From NCBI GenBank assembly GCA_940671915.1, contig CALNVZ010001721.1, positions 43,426,644 to 43,490,643 on the forward strand: a stretch of DNA of 64,000 nucleotides, in the 5' to 3' direction. The position numbers and the translations under genes are program-made. Positions 63,120 to 64,000 of this stretch are shown here, in pieces. Position 1 is the stretch's first letter, and every line of letters starts with the position of its first letter. Under the pieces are notes generated by a model. It was not told where the DNA came from. It was given only the letters and a program-made list of their open reading frames with translations, and made no database searches. The stretch comes from Paracentrotus lividus (Eukaryota > Echinodermata > Echinoidea > Camarodonta > Echinidae).

Positions 63120-64000
63120 TTATTTTCAGCGATAAGCAATATGATTCCTCATATTCATTGATATCATCATACCTAACTTACATAAATCTTCCAATTTACT
63201 TACCCCAATTATGTACGCAGACGACACAAATTTATTTTTTACACACAAAAACATAGACACTTTATGTAACTTAGTAAATACAGAACTTGAAGCAGTTACA
63301 AAGTGGATCAAAGCCAATAAATTATCACTAAATCTAGAAAAACAAATTTTATGTTATTAGCTCAACTTTTCCGGAATTACCACGACCAATTTACATGGAT
63401 AATGTACAAATACAAAAAGTATCGAAAACTAAATTTTTAGGTACTATAATAGATGATAAACTAACATGGAAATATCACATTGAAAAATTTGTAAGATATC
63501 TCAAGAAATATAGGAATGATGAATAAGCTAAAAATACATTTCCCTCAAAGGTTCTTTTATCACTTTACTCTACCTTAGTATTACCTTACCTTAATTACGG
63601 GATTTTATCTGGGGAAACAGTGCTTCATACTTATTAGAAAGAATTTTATTACTACAGAAAAAAGCTATGCGAGTTATCAGTAACGTCCATTTCCGTCACC
63701 ATACTGATTCACTGTTTTTTTCTAATAATGTTTTAAAAGTTCATGACTTATATAAACTTAACCTTGCAGTACTCATGTTCCAGAAACAAAATCAGGAATT
63801 GCCCCCAGCGCTTGCAACATGTTTACTCTAAATAATGAAATACATCAGTATCCTACCAGGCAAATTAACCATTACCACTTACCAAGAACGCGTACAGTGC
63901 TCACACAAAACACTTTTATATTTACTGCCCTAAATTTTGGAATTCTCTACCCAGAGACATGCGTGAGATAAGAAGCATATTTTATTAAAACACAAACTTA
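63120..64000 (+). mobile_element. Decayed LINE (non-LTR retrotransposon) reverse transcriptase, 3' part, runs off the window
   Basis: The catalytic motif YADDTNLFF is at 63214, followed in order by W-I-K-ANKLSLNLEK, FLGTIIDDKLTWKYHIEK, NKLKIHFP, LLSLYSTLVLPYLNYG, LLQKKAMRVISNVHFRHHTD and LNLAVLMFQK. This order is typical of Jockey-group LINEs (CR1/L2/Daphne-like). The frame changes after NLEK (about 63340) and again near 63515 and 63600, so it is not translatable as it stands. The finger and earlier palm motifs upstream of YADD are not recognisable, so the copy looks 5'-truncated. Confidence 0.85.

Overview
The window is eukaryotic and reads as an intron-rich, AT-rich, transposon-dense genome of a marine invertebrate, most likely a deuterostome such as an echinoderm. 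That attribution is an inference from gene structure and repeat style. Two protein-coding genes are recognisable, both on the + strand, in 6 and 8 coding exons joined at GT-AG junctions with consistent phase. Everything else is intron, intergenic DNA, microsatellites and a large set of short terminal-inverted-repeat (TIR) or foldback elements.

Gene 1 (8433-33344) encodes a 567-residue SLC16/monocarboxylate-transporter-like protein of the major facilitator superfamily. It has the DGGWGW signature in TM1 and a long loop between TM6 and TM7, but lacks two of the three charged residues needed for lactate/H+ transport in MCT1. Gene 2 (44925-61645, perhaps reading to about 61776) encodes an SLC1 excitatory amino acid (glutamate/aspartate) transporter with the serine-rich hairpin, NMDGT and DRVRT motifs. 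Its last exon carries an apparent one-base frameshift that removes the conserved C-terminal GDSFG segment. Both are plasma-membrane solute carriers, but nothing in the sequence shows that they work together.

Layout: 1-8432 upstream intergenic DNA with several TIR elements; 8433-33344 SLC16 gene, whose 11.7-kb first intron holds a 3.5-kb element with very long inverted repeats; 33345-44924 intergenic DNA with an AGT array, a tRNA-Cys-like fossil, GACTAG hairpin arrays, a hAT-type foldback element with an 8-bp target duplication, a SINE and mariner-like MITEs; 44925-61645 SLC1 gene; 61646-63100 3' flank; 63120-64000 the decayed 3' part of a LINE reverse transcriptase.

The most unusual signals are a family of at least eight elements built from the 10-bp palindrome GAGACGTCTC, four unrelated MITEs lying 14-36 nt downstream of 5' splice sites, arrays of a GACTAGCTTTAAAGCTAGTC hairpin unit, a tRNA-like module carried inside a TIR element, and several datable nested insertions. 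No virus-derived element was recognised.
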